Source: CAYNEO01 sp964396245
GTDB lineage: Bacteria > Zixibacteria > MSB-5A5 > GN15 > FEB-12
Direction: 5' to 3'
Assembly: GCA_964396245.1 (NCBI GenBank)
Contig: CAYNEO010000037.1
Span: 1 to 37,132 of the forward strand
Length of the DNA: 37,132 nucleotides
Below the pieces are notes generated by a model that was given only the letters and a program-made list of their open reading frames with translations, was not told the DNA's origin and made no database searches. This document shows, one piece after another, positions 17,223-25,913 of this stretch; the first letter of the stretch is position 1; every line of letters begins with the position of its first letter. A program made the translations under genes and the position numbers.

Positions 17223-17975
17223 TCACATATGGAACGATTCCACCAGCGACTTGACCAGCAGGTACCAGCCGTCGACCAGCACGAACAATAGGATCTTGAA
17301 CGGCAGCGAAACAATGATCGGCGGTAACATCATCATACCCATGGATAACAGCACCGACGCCACCACCATATCGATCACCAGAAATGGTATGAAGATCACG
17401 AACGCTATCTGGAACGCCGTGCGCAATTCCGATATGACAAAGCCCGGCACCAGCACCTGCAAAGGAATATCGTCCGGTGTTTCCGGTGCTTTCAGTTTTG
17501 CAATACTGACAAACAGCGCCAGGTCCTGCTCGCGGGTCTGCGCCAGCATGAACTTCCGCACCGGTTGAACTGTCTTGTCGAACGCCTCCTCCCCGCTAAT
17601 CTGCTTGTCGAGGTACGGCTTGATGCCCTCGTCGTAGGACTTACTCACCACCGGTGACATGATGAAGAATGTCAGGATGAGCGCCAGCCCGACAATCACC
17701 TGGTTCGGCGGCATCTGGTTTGACCCCATCGCCTGCCGAAGGAACGACAGCACGACCGTCAGGCGCACGAACGACGTCACCATGATCAGGATCGACGGCG
17801 CCAGCGCCAGGATGGTCAACAGGATGATTATCTCGAGGGTGGTCGACAGTTCACTCGGTTCGGTCGCTTTGCCCACCTCGACAGAGACTTTGGGCAGTGC
17901 CTGGGCCGCCACATTTGCGGCGGACAGCGCCAGGAATAGTCCCGCCCCGGACAGTATTTTGATAAGCTTTGACAT
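17223..17975 (-). CDS. fliP: Flagellar export gate protein FliP
   Basis: The protein has 250 residues. A cleavable signal peptide (about 1-25) precedes four membrane helices. Family blocks are plain: ILIMVTSFVRLTVVLSFLRQ, MGSNQMPPNQVIVGLALILT, and the C-terminal PGFVISELRTAFQIAF and MGMMMLPPIIVSLPFKILLF. FliP pentamers form the core of the export gate with FliR and FliQ. It is preceded by a 77-nt gap containing an 11-bp stem-loop. The Shine-Dalgarno is weak (ATAGG close to the ATG), so coupling or the leader structure may matter for its translation. Confidence 0.96.
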   Translation of the reverse strand: MSKLIKILSGAGLFLALSAANVAAQALPKVSVEVGKATEPSELSTTLEIIILLTILALAPSILIMVTSFVRLTVVLSFLRQAMGSNQMPPNQVIVGLALILTFFIMSPVVSKSYDEGIKPYLDKQISGEEAFDKTVQPVRKFMLAQTREQDLALFVSIAKLKAPETPDDIPLQVLVPGFVISELRTAFQIAFVIFIPFLVIDMVVASVLLSMGMMMLPPIIVSLPFKILLFVLVDGWYLLVKSLVESFHM

Positions 17976-17997
17976 ATCCTATATCGTTTTGTCTGTC

Positions 17998-18021
17998 TGT
18001 CGCAACATCCATGTTACGACA
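17998..18021. repeat. Stem-loop between fliO and fliP
   Basis: TGTCGCAACAT-CC-ATGTTACGACA has two 11-nt arms that match at ten positions, the eleventh being a G-U wobble in minus-strand RNA. It lies about 22 nt upstream of the fliP start in the only sizeable gap between fliM and fliQ. There is no T-tract on the minus side. It could be a processing site or an operator. Confidence 0.55.
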
Positions 18022-18052
18022 TCTGCTTCAACTGCCGAATAGCTGCACCGGA

Positions 18053-18631
18053 TCAACCGTCCAGCGCCACACCGCTTTTCTTCAGTCGAAACTCTTTCAG
18101 CCTGACGGAAGCCGAAGTCAAAAACCGACTGAACGGTTCTCCACTCTCTTCAGCGGCGACCGCCGGCATAATTTCGGCCGTCTTGGCCTCATCAAGTTCG
18201 GTCAATACCGAAATCGTATTATCAGTCACGCCGATCAGCACCGCCTTGTCGGCGACGCGAACCAGCGACACGGTCTTCTTGGGACCGACGTAAGTCGTTT
18301 CTATCACCTGGAGCAGGTTGTCCTTGCTGTAACCGCCGTACTTGCGGCCCATCAGCTTTTTCAGCAGGTAAATGCCAAGGTAGATGCAGGCGATCACGAT
18401 CACGAGAGCGCTGAGCATCTTGAATATGCTTCCGGCAGCGCTGCCGCCGGTGACAGCCGACGACGTTCCCAACGCCGAATCGACGCCCGTGGTCTGTTGA
18501 GAGTACAGCGCACTCATCTTATCGGCGCCGGCGCGATCGACATTGACGGCAAACAGCCCGATTAGCGCCACCGCGAGAATGACGACCGTCATGATGACGG
18601 TCCGGCGGCTCTGACGGCTATTCCTTTCCAA
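18053..18631 (-). CDS. fliO: FliO-like export gate assembly protein
   Basis: The protein has 192 residues. The N-terminal hydrophobic segment (about 10-30) acts as a signal or first membrane anchor, and a second helix covers about 70-92 (IFKMLSALVIVIACIYLGIY). It is followed by LLKKLMGRK and a small cytoplasmic beta domain (LLQVIETTYVGPKKTVSLVRVADKAVLIGVTD), the FliO/FliZ signature. FliO helps FliP assemble into the gate. It lies between fliN and fliP as expected and overlaps the end of fliN by 14 nt. Confidence 0.88.
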   Translation of the reverse strand: MERNSRQSRRTVIMTVVILAVALIGLFAVNVDRAGADKMSALYSQQTTGVDSALGTSSAVTGGSAAGSIFKMLSALVIVIACIYLGIYLLKKLMGRKYGGYSKDNLLQVIETTYVGPKKTVSLVRVADKAVLIGVTDNTISVLTELDEAKTAEIMPAVAAEESGEPFSRFLTSASVRLKEFRLKKSGVALDG

Positions 18632-19274
18632 GCAGCTTCAACCTTTCTTCCGGCGTCATCAACTGGGTGATGCGCAGACCGAAGTTCTCGTCAACCACCA
18701 CGACCTCTCCCCTGGCGACAATCTTGGAGTTCACCATCAGATCGACCGGTTCGCCCGCGAGCTTGTTGAGCTCAACTACCGAGCCGGGACCAAGCGACAG
18801 GATATCCGAAATCGTCAACTTGGTACGCCCGAGTTCGATGGACACCGGCAGATCGACATCCATCAGCAGGTCGATATTCCGAGCCGGCGATGTACTCGCT
18901 GCCTGGGACAGCTGCTGGAACTCCGCTCTGGAAACCTGGCCGGACCCAAAGTCGATGTCGTCCGGCGACGCTCCTGATTCGTCCTGCGGAAGGTCCTTGA
19001 GCATCTCCAGCATCGCAGCTTCGGCGTCCTCCTCGGAGATCTGGCCTTCGGCCGCCGACTGCATCAGATCATCGACCGGACTCCCATCGCTTTCGGGCTC
19101 ATCCTGAGCAGCATCGACAGCGGAAGTCTCACCGGCAGCATCAGCTTGCTTCTGGACATCCCCGGTACCTGTTCCGTCCGGAGTGAACGCAGAGGAGCTT
19201 TCGCCCGGGGGCGACGAGGCATCCTGCTTCGCCGACTCATCGGCAGACGGATTCATGTCCTTTTCATCAGTCAT
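18618..19274 (-). CDS. fliN: Flagellar switch protein FliN
   Basis: The protein has 218 residues from the ATG at 19274, which has AGGAGA 8 nt upstream and lies inside the end of fliM. Residues about 135-215 form the SpoA (surface presentation) domain, with MDVDLPVSIELGRTKLTISD and VELNKLAGEPVDLMVN. The first 130 residues are acidic, Ser/Ala/Asp/Glu-rich and probably disordered, longer than in E. coli FliN (137 residues in all). No CheC-like phosphatase block is seen, so this is FliN and not FliY. With FliM and FliG it forms the C-ring that sets rotation direction. The stretch of NEEN-free acidic repeats suggests a binding tail. Confidence 0.93.
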   Translation of the reverse strand: MTDEKDMNPSADESAKQDASSPPGESSSAFTPDGTGTGDVQKQADAAGETSAVDAAQDEPESDGSPVDDLMQSAAEGQISEEDAEAAMLEMLKDLPQDESGASPDDIDFGSGQVSRAEFQQLSQAASTSPARNIDLLMDVDLPVSIELGRTKLTISDILSLGPGSVVELNKLAGEPVDLMVNSKIVARGEVVVVDENFGLRITQLMTPEERLKLLGKE

Positions 19275-20271
19275 CTTTATTCTCCTCGGTCGGTTCATGC
19301 CACAGGCCGACAACCTGGAACGCCCGCTTCTTGCCGGCCAGTCCCGGTTTGGCCACAAACTTGCACCGCTTATTCACGGTCACTGTTGCAGGCAGGTTAA
19401 TCTTCTTCTCCGACGGAATCACATCGCCAAGCTTCAGGTGCAGAAAATCCCGCATCTTGATTTTCGAGTCCAGCAAGATCATGGAGAGTTCCGCTTCGAC
19501 ATTCTTGAGGTTATTGGCGTTGAGTTGGCGGTCCTGAGTGAGGTTCTTCTTCTTGGTGGCGTCAATCCAGTTTTGCGCCGAGAGACGCGACATCACCGGC
19601 TCCAGCGCGACGTACGGATAGCAGATAGTTAACAGCCCGGTCGCCTGGAACAGCTTGACCTGGAACGAAATCACGACTACCGTCTCGCCCGGCGGCACAA
19701 TCTGGATAAACTGCGGATTCGTTTCGAAACTGACCTGCTCCACCTGTATCTGTACGAGATGCTCCCATGACTTGGTCAATTCGGTGTACAGCCGCTTAAC
19801 CAGTTTGGTCATCACTGAACGTTCAATACCGGTCAATTCACGCTCCGACTCCAGTACTTTACCGTGGCCGCCGAACATGCGGTCGATCAGGCTGAAAGTC
19901 AGTGTCGGGTTGAAATCGACCAGGCAAACCGCCTCCAGCGGCTGGGCCGAAAACGTGTACGTGCACGACGGTGATACCAGCGACATGATAAACTCGGAAT
20001 AGGTTATCTGGTCCACCGATACCAGGTCCACATCGACAATCGTACGCATCATCGCCGATAACGCCGAACCGAAGTGCCCGGAGAAATTATCGTGCATGTT
20101 CTCCAGCGTCCGAATCTGGTCCTTGGAGACACGATTCGGGTGCCTGAAGTCATACGCGATGATCGAACGCAGGCGCTCTTCGTCAAACGATGCTGAGTCG
20201 GCGTCCTGTTCGCCCGATGCTACCGTCGTCAGCAGGGCATCAATTTCTTCCTGTGAGAGAATCTTCGCCAC
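19267..20271 (-). CDS. fliM: Flagellar switch protein FliM
   Basis: The protein has 334 residues. The N-terminal peptide ILSQEEIDALL is the CheY-P binding motif. A CheC-like middle domain (about 45-230) includes YDFRHPNRVSKDQIRTLENM and LIDRMFGG. The C-terminal SpoA domain is about 250-325. FliM links the chemotaxis signal to the C-ring, so it is a candidate target for the CheY-like protein encoded at the end of the operon. The length is canonical. It lies between fliL and fliN. Confidence 0.96.
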   Translation of the reverse strand: MAKILSQEEIDALLTTVASGEQDADSASFDEERLRSIIAYDFRHPNRVSKDQIRTLENMHDNFSGHFGSALSAMMRTIVDVDLVSVDQITYSEFIMSLVSPSCTYTFSAQPLEAVCLVDFNPTLTFSLIDRMFGGHGKVLESERELTGIERSVMTKLVKRLYTELTKSWEHLVQIQVEQVSFETNPQFIQIVPPGETVVVISFQVKLFQATGLLTICYPYVALEPVMSRLSAQNWIDATKKKNLTQDRQLNANNLKNVEAELSMILLDSKIKMRDFLHLKLGDVIPSEKKINLPATVTVNKRCKFVAKPGLAGKKRAFQVVGLWHEPTEENKDD

Positions 20272-20283
20272 GTCGTGAATCCT

Positions 20284-20832
20284 CTATTGCAGCACGAAAT
20301 CGGTGTAGTACACGCCCTCCAGGTCTTCCGTCTGGAACAACTGGGAGAGGCGGTGCTTGATCTGGTACCGCATGATTTCCTTCTGCTTGATATCCGTCAG
20401 CTGGGCCACCGTCTTGGATGAAAGGATCGTAATCAACGCGTCCCGCACCAGCGGTTCGCGATCCTCGAACTCTCTCGCCAAGGCGGCGGAACCAAGCTCG
20501 AAACCGAACGACACCGAGAGAAATCGCGACCCGCCCGTGCCGGCCGGGTTGATGACGATGTCCTTGATCGTGTACACGACACCGCCGCCTTCACCCTTCT
20601 CCGACTTCTTGTGATCGCTCTTATCAGTCTCTTCGGTCTTTGCCGCACTATGGCCGTCGTCGGACTTCATCAGCATCGGTTTAATCACGAATAACGCCAG
20701 CACGACGCCCACAATGACCACGCCGAGTCCAAGACCGCCGAACACCAGCAGCTTGTTCGGCCCTTTTTTCGGGGCCGGCTCCTCGGCAGCGTCATTCATT
20801 GCGACCGTGGTCTTGTCATCATCTACTGCCAT
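20284..20832 (-). CDS. fliL: Flagellar basal-body-associated protein FliL
   Basis: The protein has 182 residues from the ATG at 20832 (GAGGGG upstream). An upstream in-frame start would overlap flbD and lacks similarity. A short cytoplasmic tail is followed by a single membrane helix (about 28-50), a charged linker and a periplasmic FliL domain (about 80-180, with TIKDIVINPAG, VSFGFELG and the C-terminal VYYTDFVLQ). FliL surrounds the stator and supports torque at high load. In many fla operons motA/motB lie just before fliL; here they do not. Confidence 0.93.
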   Translation of the reverse strand: MAVDDDKTTVAMNDAAEEPAPKKGPNKLLVFGGLGLGVVIVGVVLALFVIKPMLMKSDDGHSAAKTEETDKSDHKKSEKGEGGGVVYTIKDIVINPAGTGGSRFLSVSFGFELGSAALAREFEDREPLVRDALITILSSKTVAQLTDIKQKEIMRYQIKHRLSQLFQTEDLEGVYYTDFVLQ

Positions 20833-20834
20833 AA

Positions 20835-21059
20835 TCAATTCCCCTCGGGGACATTCACACTGCCCGGATGATCGATCCGGGCAGTGCATAACCGTTTGAA
20901 CTCAGCGACGCGCTCGATGATTTGGTCAACCGTTTCCTGCACCATCACCTTCTTCCCCGTCGTCAGGGAGATGATCGTGTCCGGAATCGACTCGACGAAT
21001 TCGATCAGATCCGAGTTAATCACCAGTTCCGATGCGTTGATGCGCGTCACTTTTATCAT
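20835..21059 (-). CDS. flbD: FlbD/SwrD family protein
   Basis: The protein has 74 residues, the usual FlbD size. Its sequence follows the family closely: MIKVTRINASELVINSDLIE, then SIPDTIISLTTGKKVMVQET and a C-terminal helix. It is a small cytoplasmic protein found between flgE and fliL/motA in many phyla. In Bacillus the homologue SwrD raises motor power, probably by acting on stators. It is unrelated to the Caulobacter sigma-54 activator of the same name. Confidence 0.92.
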   Translation of the reverse strand: MIKVTRINASELVINSDLIEFVESIPDTIISLTTGKKVMVQETVDQIIERVAEFKRLCTARIDHPGSVNVPEGN

Positions 21060-21066
21060 TTACCGT

Positions 21067-23064
21067 TTATCTTCTCAAGTTCACCAGTTCATCCAGCATG
21101 CTGTCTGAAGTGGTGATGATTCTTGCATTGGCCTGAAAACCGCGCTGCGTGGTGATCATCGACGTAAACTCCTGCGCGATATCGACCGAGGACGATTCCA
21201 GCGCGCCCGAAGTGATCTCGCCCGAGATCGTCTCACCGGCGACGCCTTCGACCGCTTCACCGGAATTGGCCGAGATCTGGAACATCGATCGACCCGCTTT
21301 CCGCAGACCGGCCTGGTTATTGAAGTCAGCCAGAGAGATTTGCGCCAGGCGACGGGTAATACCGTTCGAGAAAATACCCGAGATATTTCCGCTCTTGTCG
21401 ATTGATATCTTCTGCAGCATGCCCATGCCGTAGCCGTCCTGGCCAATGATGGCCGCGGTGTGGCTGCCGGAGGCAAAGCTCGTCAGACCGTCATAGTTGC
21501 CCGATGTCCCGGCGTCGAACGCGATTCTCATCGTATCAGCGCCGTTGTTCGGATTGATAACTACCGATGAAGCTCCCGCGGCATACTCGAAAGTCGCCAG
21601 GGAACCATCTGAATTGAACGTCACATATCCGCGCTGGCCGACGGTAATCTCCTCGTTGCCGAGTGTCGAAGCCGACCACTCCCAGCGGTTGTCGAGCAGC
21701 GACTTGAAAAATTCGATTGTCAGCGTGTGCTTCGAACCCTGCGAGTCGTAGACATTGATCGATGTCGAGTGGATGGTCGGCTCGGTATCGACAATCAAAT
21801 CCGCGCCCGCGGTGGCTTGAAGACCGCCGGGACCGGCTTTGATTTCCACACCGCCGTCACCGAGTCCGCTCAGGCCGACAACCAGTCCGGTGCGTTCATC
21901 ATAGACGAGCTCCAGCTGACTGATATCCGGACCGGCCGCTGCATCGATACCGCGGTCGGGCGTGAACGTATCGGTGGCGACAAAGGTCGAAGCGGCGCCG
22001 CCTGCCGAGGTGAATGTCGCACCATTGACGCCAAACAGCACGCCGACGACGTTACCGTCTGTCGCTCCGCCGCCGGCGCCGACCGTCACCGTGCCGGTGG
22101 TCGAGGTGAAGAAATACTCGGAAGGATCACCCGCCCGATCGCGCTGGATGGTGATTTCACCGCCGCTCAGACTGGCGGTGATACCGTCGATCTGGTTGAT
22201 CGCATTGATCACGTCATTCACGCTCGAGGTCGCGTTCAAACCGGAGATGTACTCTACCGGGCTGCCGTCGACCGAAAATCCAAAATTGGAGTAATCGGTA
22301 ACGCCAAGATCAGCCAGTGTCATCGAACCGGTCAAAGCGCCGGTTGTCACACCGCCGGTGCCGTCATTTCCGAGGTTGGTACCGGTGAAGGTTGACCGCA
22401 TCGCCTGCGCACCGGTGATCGAAATCACGTGGGTGCCGCCGACACCGTTGATCGCCGTACCGTTGACCGACACAACGCCCGAATTCCCGGCATTGGTCAG
22501 CGACGCGATTGAATCCGTCGCCGAAGCGTCGAGATTGTTCGCCAACGTGACATTCTCCGTCGCGTTGGCCGGATCCTGCTGACCGAACGGCAGGGTGATC
22601 ATGCCGGTAGTGGCCAGCGACGGAATGTTGCCCGTCGCGTCAGCCATCTTGCCAAGCACGTACAGTCCCGTACCCGGATCGACCAGCGTCGAGTCGGCGT
22701 CGAAGCCGAATGCACCGGCGCGGGTATAGAACTTGTTGCCGAAGTTGTCGCCGAGGATGAAGAACCCCTGGCCCTGGATGGCCAGGTCGGTTATCTGCCC
22801 CGTCGTCTCCAGACCGCCCTGGAGGAACAGGTTGTCGATAGTCGCAACCTGGATTCCCAGGCCGAGCTGAATGGGATTGGTACCGCCGGATACCGCCGAA
22901 GGACGGCCGGCGCCCTTGAACGTTTGCACCAGGGCTTCCTGGAAATTCACCCGACCCGGTTTGAAACCGATGGTATTGACATTGGCGATATTATTGCCAA
23001 TGACATTCATCTTGGTCTGGTGGTTTTTCAAGCCGGACACACCGGCATACAACGAACCCATCAT
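21067..23064 (-). CDS. flgE: Flagellar hook protein FlgE
   Basis: The protein has 665 residues, long for FlgE (about 400 in E. coli). It starts at the ATG at 23064 with AAGGAGGT 10 nt upstream. The N-terminal rod-type D0 region (SLYAGVSGLKNHQTKMNVIG, NNIANVNTIGFK) and the C-terminal D0 helix (SVDIAQEFTSMITTQRGFQA) are standard. The middle (about 190-470) is Gly/Thr/Ala/Asp-rich and carries the large surface domains that account for the extra length. The 101-nt leader contains two hairpins, one of which overlaps the Shine-Dalgarno. Neighbours flgD and fliK provide the hook cap and length ruler. Confidence 0.96.
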   Translation of the reverse strand: MMGSLYAGVSGLKNHQTKMNVIGNNIANVNTIGFKPGRVNFQEALVQTFKGAGRPSAVSGGTNPIQLGLGIQVATIDNLFLQGGLETTGQITDLAIQGQGFFILGDNFGNKFYTRAGAFGFDADSTLVDPGTGLYVLGKMADATGNIPSLATTGMITLPFGQQDPANATENVTLANNLDASATDSIASLTNAGNSGVVSVNGTAINGVGGTHVISITGAQAMRSTFTGTNLGNDGTGGVTTGALTGSMTLADLGVTDYSNFGFSVDGSPVEYISGLNATSSVNDVINAINQIDGITASLSGGEITIQRDRAGDPSEYFFTSTTGTVTVGAGGGATDGNVVGVLFGVNGATFTSAGGAASTFVATDTFTPDRGIDAAAGPDISQLELVYDERTGLVVGLSGLGDGGVEIKAGPGGLQATAGADLIVDTEPTIHSTSINVYDSQGSKHTLTIEFFKSLLDNRWEWSASTLGNEEITVGQRGYVTFNSDGSLATFEYAAGASSVVINPNNGADTMRIAFDAGTSGNYDGLTSFASGSHTAAIIGQDGYGMGMLQKISIDKSGNISGIFSNGITRRLAQISLADFNNQAGLRKAGRSMFQISANSGEAVEGVAGETISGEITSGALESSSVDIAQEFTSMITTQRGFQANARIITTSDSMLDELVNLRR

Positions 23065-23077
23065 GGCGTTGTTACCT

Positions 23078-23115
23078 CCTTGCAATCACGCAAGGCCTCC
23101 CCGTCTACTACGGGG
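23078..23115 (-). promoter_or_regulatory. Two leader hairpins of flgE, one covering the ribosome-binding site
   Basis: In the minus-strand transcript, CCCCGT-AGTAG-ACGGGG (23115-23099) is followed directly by CCTTGC-GTGATT-GCAAGG (23095-23078). The right arm of the second hairpin contains the first four bases of the Shine-Dalgarno AAGGAGGT (23081-23074). Both stems are perfect 6-bp stems. There is no T-tract, so a translational effect is more likely than termination. Confidence 0.5.
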
Positions 23116-23165
23116 ACCAGCCTCTGTGGTATGTTATGGTTTGGTATCATGTCTCTATCTTGTCA

Positions 23166-23570
23166 TCAAAGTATTGCCGCTGAATCAATCGACGTCACTA
23201 TCCCTTCGCGAAGACTGTCGCGGTCGAACGCCGTCACCACCGTGCGGTCCTTCACCGACACCAGCAGCGCAAAGTCATCAGCGAGCACCAGTGTCTCGCG
23301 CGATCCCTTGGCCTCGGCCTTGTCGATAGCGTCGGCGAGTCGCGCCAGTTCATCGTCGCTCATCTCTATGCCGCGCGAAAACAATCGCTGACTCGCATGC
23401 TTCGAGAAATTCACATCCCGGCTCCCCGCCAGTTCACGCGAAAACATGTCCCTGAACGAGGTCTCGCCGCTCTTGCCGGTTGTCGCCGTCTGTTTGCCGC
23501 GCCGGGCTATGTCAAGCAGGTCAACCGGTCGCTGGTAATTCGTTATCTTAACGCCGCCGCTAATACTCAT
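23166..23570 (-). CDS. TIGR02530-type flagellar operon protein
   Basis: The protein has 134 residues and matches the pattern of the flagellar operon protein family TIGR02530, found next to flgD/flgE. The block FSKHASQRLFSRGIEMSDDEL, then LADAIDKAEAKGSRETLVL, and the end LLVSVKDRTVVTAFDRDS are the family core. Its role is not firmly established; it is sometimes considered a hook-assembly accessory factor. There is no signal peptide. It lies 13 nt after flgD. Confidence 0.88.
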   Translation of the reverse strand: MSISGGVKITNYQRPVDLLDIARRGKQTATTGKSGETSFRDMFSRELAGSRDVNFSKHASQRLFSRGIEMSDDELARLADAIDKAEAKGSRETLVLADDFALLVSVKDRTVVTAFDRDSLREGIVTSIDSAAIL

Positions 23571-23583
23571 CTTCCTTCACTCC

Positions 23584-24279
23584 TCAGTCATCTTCCGTGA
23601 ACGCACCGGGTTCACCGATGGCGGTGACATCGCCGAGCGAAATCTCGATCCCATTGACATTCAGGAAAGCCGATCCGTCACGGTAGGTGATAGCCGTCAC
23701 CAGCCCGACCAGCGACAGCTTCGGAGAGAACGTCTCGCCGTTGGCATCGGTCGCCACCGCTTCAACCTCGTAATAGCCGTCCTCAACGCGGTTGCCGAGA
23801 TCATCCTTGCCGTCCCACGTGATACTTCCGGTACCGGGGGCAACCTCTGTCGATTCCAGCGTGGCAATCGTAACGCCTTCGGCGTCCTTGATGTGGAACT
23901 CGATCCGTTCTGCATACTGATCGGTCGTGAATGAAATCGTCGGCTTGGTGTCCGAATCGACATACACCCCGTCATATGTGGCCTTGATCTCCTTGCCGAT
24001 CAAACCCGAGGCCATGGTATTGTTGATGGACTGCATCTGCATGTAGTCCCACTGATTCGATGTTGATATCCCCTCGGCGATATTGCTCATCTGCTCCAGC
24101 GATGAAAACTGCGCCAGCTGCGCGATAAAGTCTTGATCTTCCATCGGGTTAAGGGGATCCTGGTACTGCAGCTTGGTTACGAGCAATTGCAGGAAGTCGT
24201 CCTTGCCGAGTGATTGCAGGCTGCCGGTCTGTCTTGGTTGCCCGCTGGCATCGGTGGCTATCGGTGATATAAATGACAT
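23584..24279 (-). CDS. flgD: Hook cap (scaffold) protein FlgD
   Basis: The protein has 231 residues. The N-terminal region has the FlgD hallmark KDDFLQLLVTKLQYQDPLNP followed by FIAQLAQFSSLEQM. Residues about 95-225 form the FlgD Ig-like/Tudor domain, with ITWDGKDDLGNRVEDGYY. FlgD caps the growing hook and directs FlgE polymerisation. It is exported through the type III gate encoded downstream, and its gene lies between fliK and the TIGR02530 gene as usual. Confidence 0.95.
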   Translation of the reverse strand: MSFISPIATDASGQPRQTGSLQSLGKDDFLQLLVTKLQYQDPLNPMEDQDFIAQLAQFSSLEQMSNIAEGISTSNQWDYMQMQSINNTMASGLIGKEIKATYDGVYVDSDTKPTISFTTDQYAERIEFHIKDAEGVTIATLESTEVAPGTGSITWDGKDDLGNRVEDGYYEVEAVATDANGETFSPKLSLVGLVTAITYRDGSAFLNVNGIEISLGDVTAIGEPGAFTEDD

Positions 24280-24290
24280 GTTCTATTCTC

Positions 24291-25910
24291 CTATGCGAAG
24301 ACATTCACTCCGTCGGCGCCCACGTAGCTTGACGACCGATACGAGGCCATTACCGACGGACTGATTGCATCGCGCTCAAGTTCCGTATCGTTCACGATGT
24401 GCTGATTATGTATGGGGCGGTTCCATTCCGGACGGCGCTCGAAGAACTGGCCGCCTACATCACTGCCCGCCACATTGACTTCAACATGGTGTACCTTGAT
24501 CCCGGCCCGGGCGAGTTGACCCGTCAACTGGTCGAGCGAGCCCTCGATTGCCGCCCTGGCATGAACATTTTCAACGGTCACGCGCGCCGTGAGCATATCG
24601 CCGTGCATGCTCAAGTGCAGCCGTGCCGGTCCCAGGGATTCCGGCTCCACCCGGATCATCACTGTTCTGCCGTTCGGACGAAGTGCCGCGCTGAGATTTT
24701 CCGGCAGACTGAACCGGACCGGCTGCAAACTGATTTTCTCTCCCTGTACACGCCCATTGTCGAGCATGTGCTGAACATCCGGCGTTGCTTTCGCCTGATC
24801 GGCATTGATCAAGTCAGACTTGTCGAAAGACCTCAGCATCCGCTCTTCCCATTTGAACTGTTCCGCTGCAAAACCGTTTGCCGGGGAATGATTCTGCATA
24901 GCCTGTTTGACCACTGCTTCTGCCGGATCTGGCTTTGAAGTCAATTGCCGGTTATCGACACTCGCATCTGCCGCCGGATTATCCGGCACAAATCTATTTG
25001 GCGTTGTGGCGCTTAGCTCGTTTCTGAGCAGATTGGCCTTGATAACCAACTCTTGTCCGGCGTTTTCAGCGACAATCTTGACCGTAACGACTTTTGCCGA
25101 GTTATCTTCGACCGTCGGACTTTTGGCGGCTTTGCTCACATCGGAAATTTCGATCTCTTTGAGATTGAGCTTCAACGCCAGTTCTTCAATCCGTCTGGCT
25201 TCGGTCAGAGTGCCCGGTTCAACATTCACGCGCTGTACGCGATCCATCCCCGGCATCACAAGGTGTGATTTGGCTGCACCGGAAAGTCCAAACAATTCCT
25301 GGAATTTTTGCGCCGGTAAGCTCAATCGAATTGTCACTCCGGCCTGATCTTTCGGTTGGAGGTCGAGCACTACATTGCCATCGTCAACCTTTGCGTCGAG
25401 AACCGTAAATGTCCCGGTTGGCAGATCCACCGGTCGCGTGCCCAGAATCTCGGTAAGCCTGGCATTGGTGATGGGACCCTGCGATGGAAGCATTGCAATC
25501 ACTGATTCACTCGACGTTCGATGTTGGACGTTCTTTTGCGTGTTGCTTTCGCTATCTGCGGCAACGTACTCGACAAAGTCCGCTAAATCGATCGCTTGAT
25601 TCTTGTCCGCAGGGATAATACTTCCCCACAACTCGTCTGCTGTTGCAGTCGATTGCTTTTGATTGCCGGCAAGTGCCGACAGGTCATTCTTCTGGAAATC
25701 ACTATATTCAACCGGAGGGTTGGTCAGAGGCAGATTGAAATCAAACGCGCTCCCGGGATTTTCCATCTTCGGCGTCAGCAGCAGATCGAATATCGCGGCA
25801 AAGCCCTCGCCCCCTCCATTAATTGAAGGCTGGCCGGGTTGCGGGGCCGCGTCATTCGACGCCGGTATGCCGAGCAGAAGATTGAGTATGTTATTTCCCG
25901 GGTTCAACAT
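24291..25910 (-). CDS. fliK: Hook-length control protein FliK
   Basis: The protein has 539 residues. The N-terminal 400 residues are low in recognisable motifs, polar and probably flexible, as expected for the molecular ruler. The conserved Flg_hook domain is at about 415-500, with TVMIRVEPESLGPARLHLSM and ARAAIEGSLDQLTGQLARAG. FliK measures the hook and triggers FlhB's substrate switch. The final 40 residues are disordered. It follows the motE-like gene by 3 nt. Confidence 0.9.
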   Translation of the reverse strand: MLNPGNNILNLLLGIPASNDAAPQPGQPSINGGGEGFAAIFDLLLTPKMENPGSAFDFNLPLTNPPVEYSDFQKNDLSALAGNQKQSTATADELWGSIIPADKNQAIDLADFVEYVAADSESNTQKNVQHRTSSESVIAMLPSQGPITNARLTEILGTRPVDLPTGTFTVLDAKVDDGNVVLDLQPKDQAGVTIRLSLPAQKFQELFGLSGAAKSHLVMPGMDRVQRVNVEPGTLTEARRIEELALKLNLKEIEISDVSKAAKSPTVEDNSAKVVTVKIVAENAGQELVIKANLLRNELSATTPNRFVPDNPAADASVDNRQLTSKPDPAEAVVKQAMQNHSPANGFAAEQFKWEERMLRSFDKSDLINADQAKATPDVQHMLDNGRVQGEKISLQPVRFSLPENLSAALRPNGRTVMIRVEPESLGPARLHLSMHGDMLTARVTVENVHARAAIEGSLDQLTGQLARAGIKVHHVEVNVAGSDVGGQFFERRPEWNRPIHNQHIVNDTELERDAISPSVMASYRSSSYVGADGVNVFA

Positions 25911-25913
25911 GTA

